A DNA stretch of 64,000 bases, taken from contig NC_030385.2 of NCBI RefSeq assembly GCF_001625215.2, positions 28,359,598 to 28,423,597 of the forward strand, in the 5' to 3' direction. How positions within the stretch are numbered: position 1 is the first letter of the stretch; every line of letters starts with the position of its first letter. Position numbers and translations under genes: made by a program. Shown here piece by piece: positions 61,635 to 64,000 of the stretch. Below the pieces are notes generated by a model. It was not told where the DNA came from. It worked only from the letters and a program-made list of their open reading frames with translations, and searched no databases. This DNA is from Daucus carota subsp. sativus. Taxonomy: Eukaryota; Streptophyta; Magnoliopsida; Apiales; Apiaceae.

Positions 61635-61800
61635 TTGTATTAAAAACAACAACAACAACAAATATTTGTAAAAAAATTCAAAATAATTATTATTCGATCA
61701 TTTCAAAATATTTTATTCACTTTAGTGAAAAATTGCTTTAAAATATTAAAATTTGGAGATAAAAGAACTCAGTACCCTCGACCTCTTTTGTTTTTTCTAG

Positions 61801-62840
61801 CTGTCGTCCAGGCTTCCATCGGTTTTCACCGGTGGAAAGCCCAAATCAGCTATTTTTTTTTGCTTTATTCATATTTTTCAATAATACTCCTCTCCGACAA
61901 GGGTTTTAATTGTTCAAGATTGTATTTTTATTTAATAAAATCTTTGTTGTGTGAGATTTGTTCCCAATTTATTTGTGTTTTGTTTATTCTCTCCTTGTGA
62001 GAGCTTGGTTTGTTTTTTTAGTGTGTTTTGGTGTGATTCGATGTCCGAGACGTTAAATCTGCTGGATTTTCAGAGGTTTGATTCAGTGATTTATATGAAA
62101 TAGTGATTACGAGCGATTGATCACACTGATTTTGGCGAAGGAGATACATGTGTATATATCAATTTCAACAAATCACTTGATTACTGATAAAGATCTCATC
62201 TTCCCCTCTTCCTCTCTAAACCCTAGCCTCCATTAAAGATTTTTGAGGGGGTTTCAATCGGTTTAAACCGGTGGAAAGCCCCAATTCTTTTTTTTTCTAT
62301 TTTCCTGTTTTGCAATCTTATTTTCCATTCAATAAGTTTCCAATATATTTGGGTTTTGTTAGTCTCTCCTTGTGAGAGTTGATTTGTTTTGTTTTGGTGT
62401 TCTTCATGACCTGGGTTATAGATCGACATAATTTTTATGGGTTTGATTCAGGCTTGAAGGTTATTATGGAATCGCATTTATGGTCGATTGTTCAAAACAG
62501 TCAGGTGAAAACCAATCAGATGGAAACAATGAAACAAGTGTATATATTCATCATCTTCAAATCACTCAGTTGCCTCTCCAAGAAGGAAGGATTCAACATC
62601 GATATTCTTCAGCGTCAGTCCAATTTCGATTATATTTGTAGATGCCGTACTGCTTTTAATTAATGAATTGATTCCTTTTTATAAAAAAAAAAATCACTTG
62701 ATTGTGTCTTCATAAAGACTACATTAATCAGCGATATGATCTATTTTATATTTGTTCGACTATATTGTTGTTGTAGATGCCGCATGATTTTTTATTATTG
62801 AATTAATTCTTATTTTTTCAAAAAAAAAAAAAAACCAAGC
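61801..62840. repeat. Degenerate duplicated repeat with A-rich tails
   Basis: About 61810-62090 and 62240-62460 share CATCGGTTTTCACCGGTGGA (second copy AATCGGTTTAAACCGGTGGA), then TCTCTCCTTGTGAGAG and GGTTTGATTCAG. At 62636-62690 and 62772-62834, GTAGATGCCG(T/C)A, a short T-rich stretch and a run of A recur. The A-tails suggest non-LTR retroposon debris; no open frame or target duplication supports a family name. Confidence 0.5.
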
Positions 62841-63101
62841 ACCCCAAATCAAAATCAGATTTCTATTCATTTAATGACTCGATTTCAAAATCGTTATTAC
62901 TGATAATTAAGTATTAAACATAGAAATGAAACGAATCTATTAAAAAAATTAATGTGATTGTCAACCGGTTTCCAATTTTAAAAGTACATCGTAAAATTGA
63001 GACCTCGGAACAAAAGCAGCAGAAGTGTCACTGCTTCAAACAAAACCCTCTCAACTCCCTCAATCAAAAGCCCTGAACCCTAGCTCCACTAACTGAATAC
63101 A
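62841..63101 (+). promoter_or_regulatory. Upstream region of the F-box gene
   Basis: A probable promoter and leader, becoming CT/CA-rich from about 63040, with ACCCTAGCTCC close to the ATG at 63102. No definite TATA box; ATTAAAC and TTTTAAA runs are the only candidates. Confidence 0.35.
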
Positions 63102-64000
63102 ATGGTGAAGAATGCAAAAACAAAGAGAAGAAATCATAAACACCCAAGACCCTCAAACCCCCCAGCAATTGAGGACAAGAAACCCACCATTGTAAAGACT
63201 CTCCCAGCAAGTCTTATTCTTGAAATTCTTTGCAGAACCCCTGTAAAATCTCTGGTAAGATTTAAGTGTGTTTCGAAATCTTGGCTTGCTCTGCTTAATC
63301 ACCCCACTTTTATCCACATGCATCTTCGTTTCAATACTATTTCAAGAGACACACGGCTTATATGCAATTGTAATCATTTCATTGCTTTGTTAAGCTTCAG
63401 TCAGCCCCCCATTCCTGTCCTAAACATCAATAGGAACTTCACTACTAGGCCTAATTACCCTAGGAGAATTAACTTCCCTGATTTCTCCAAGAATATGGTA
63501 CTTGCTGGTTCGATTAATGGGGTAGTGTGTCTGACTCATTATAAAGAAATGTTGGGGCGTTATGTGGCATTGTGGAACCCGGCTATAAATCAGTGGAATC
63601 CGATTGAGCTTGGTCGATCCAGGTCATGGCAAAATGTGTCGGTTGGTTTTGGGTTTGATGCAGTGACTTGTGATTACAAGATTATTTGCATTGTTCCGGA
63701 TTATTACACTGTTCCTGTTAGTGCTGTTTCTTTTGATATGTTCATTGGATGGTCTTCGGTTGAGATTTACTCTGCAAACCTGGGTTCTTGGGTAAATGTT
63801 CCTAGAAGGAGAACGATTCCTTTCTCTCCCTATGCTTATTCACAACATTGTAATTTTATTGTTAGAGGTGTTCCATATTGGGCAGGGATAGATGCAGGGG
63901 AGTCAGCGACTCCTCGTCCGCTGGAGGTTTTGGGGAGAATTGATCCCTGCACTGGTTCATATATGAAGGTATTGTATCCCCAGCATATCAAGAATATGAG
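63102..64000 (+). CDS. F-box protein, partial (runs off the right edge)
   Basis: F-box proteins link substrates to the SKP1-CUL1 ubiquitin ligase. From the ATG at 63102 the frame is open for 299 codons to the window end without an intron. A basic Lys/Arg-rich start (about 30 residues) precedes the F-box TLPASLILEILCRTPVKSLV, RFKCVSKSWLALL (about residues 37-70). Family-typical blocks follow: GSINGVVCL, ALWNPAINQW and VGFGFDAVTCDYKII, as in the F-box associated interaction domain (FBA type). Length and blocks suggest about 80-120 residues are missing beyond the edge. The start is chosen as the first ATG in an Ala/Lys-rich plant-like N-terminus. The target is unknown. Confidence 0.9.
   Translation, partial: MVKNAKTKRRNHKHPRPSNPPAIEDKKPTIVKTLPASLILEILCRTPVKSLVRFKCVSKSWLALLNHPTFIHMHLRFNTISRDTRLICNCNHFIALLSFSQPPIPVLNINRNFTTRPNYPRRINFPDFSKNMVLAGSINGVVCLTHYKEMLGRYVALWNPAINQWNPIELGRSRSWQNVSVGFGFDAVTCDYKIICIVPDYYTVPVSAVSFDMFIGWSSVEIYSANLGSWVNVPRRRTIPFSPYAYSQHCNFIVRGVPYWAGIDAGESATPRPLEVLGRIDPCTGSYMKVLYPQHIKNM

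Larger units (their letters stand above)
60667..61800. other. Right flank with two further Helitron-type tails
   Basis: No gene is seen. AT-rich sequence leads to two closely spaced Helitron 3' termini ending at 61587 and 61634, listed separately. Their 5' ends were not found. Confidence 0.5.

Noticed and set aside
61801-62840. Active LINE or SINE
   Set aside because: A-tails and a repeated unit are present, but there is no reverse transcriptase frame, no Pol III boxes that I can see and no target duplication.

Overview
The window is nuclear DNA from a flowering plant, most likely a eudicot. It is AT-rich, its host genes have many GT-AG introns, and it carries plant-specific gene families and plant transposon types (Stowaway MITEs, hAT elements, Helitrons). 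I cannot name the species. I saw no tRNA, rRNA, CRISPR array, organellar insertion or LTR element.

Left part (1-35 kb) holds the host genes. A fragment of a CNOT4-like RING gene (1.2 kb) lies in non-genic DNA that ends near a possible Helitron tail (4.8 kb). Next come a complete NF-YB transcription factor gene (5.3-10.8 kb, with a 6-nt microexon), a MITE-rich gap (11-13.4 kb), and a complete 17-exon HECT ubiquitin ligase of the UPL4 type (14.6-22.3 kb, about 1547 aa). They are followed by a Ser/Lys-rich protein of uncertain family (24.1-28.3 kb), cytosolic ribosomal protein S23 (30.3-31.4 kb, minus) and the mitochondrial import J-protein TIM14/PAM18 (32.5-35.2 kb, minus). A hAT element with a perfect 8-bp target duplication and a nested Stowaway closes this part (35.3-36.2 kb).

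Middle part (36.4-60.7 kb) is best read as one 24-kb Helitron. It starts with TC after an A and ends with a 9-bp hairpin plus CTAG before a T. It encodes a Rep-helicase (HUH motif, Tyr pair, PIF1-type helicase) on the plus strand. Its cargo is two RPA70-like genes on the plus strand and two three-domain B3-like genes on the minus strand, in the order B3a(-), RPA-a(+), RPA-b(+), B3b(-). The two RPA genes share nearly the same exon lengths, as do the two B3 genes, so each pair arose by duplication of an intron-containing gene. RPA cargo is well known in plant Helitrons. Paired B3 genes are unfamiliar to me and are the most interesting feature. Rep-helicase, RPA-a and both B3 genes carry one to three inactivating changes; RPA-b looks intact. 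Both element ends are duplicated in tandem.

Right edge (60.7-64 kb): two more Helitron-type 3' tails at 61,587 and 61,634, a degenerate duplicated repeat, then the start of an F-box gene that runs off the window.
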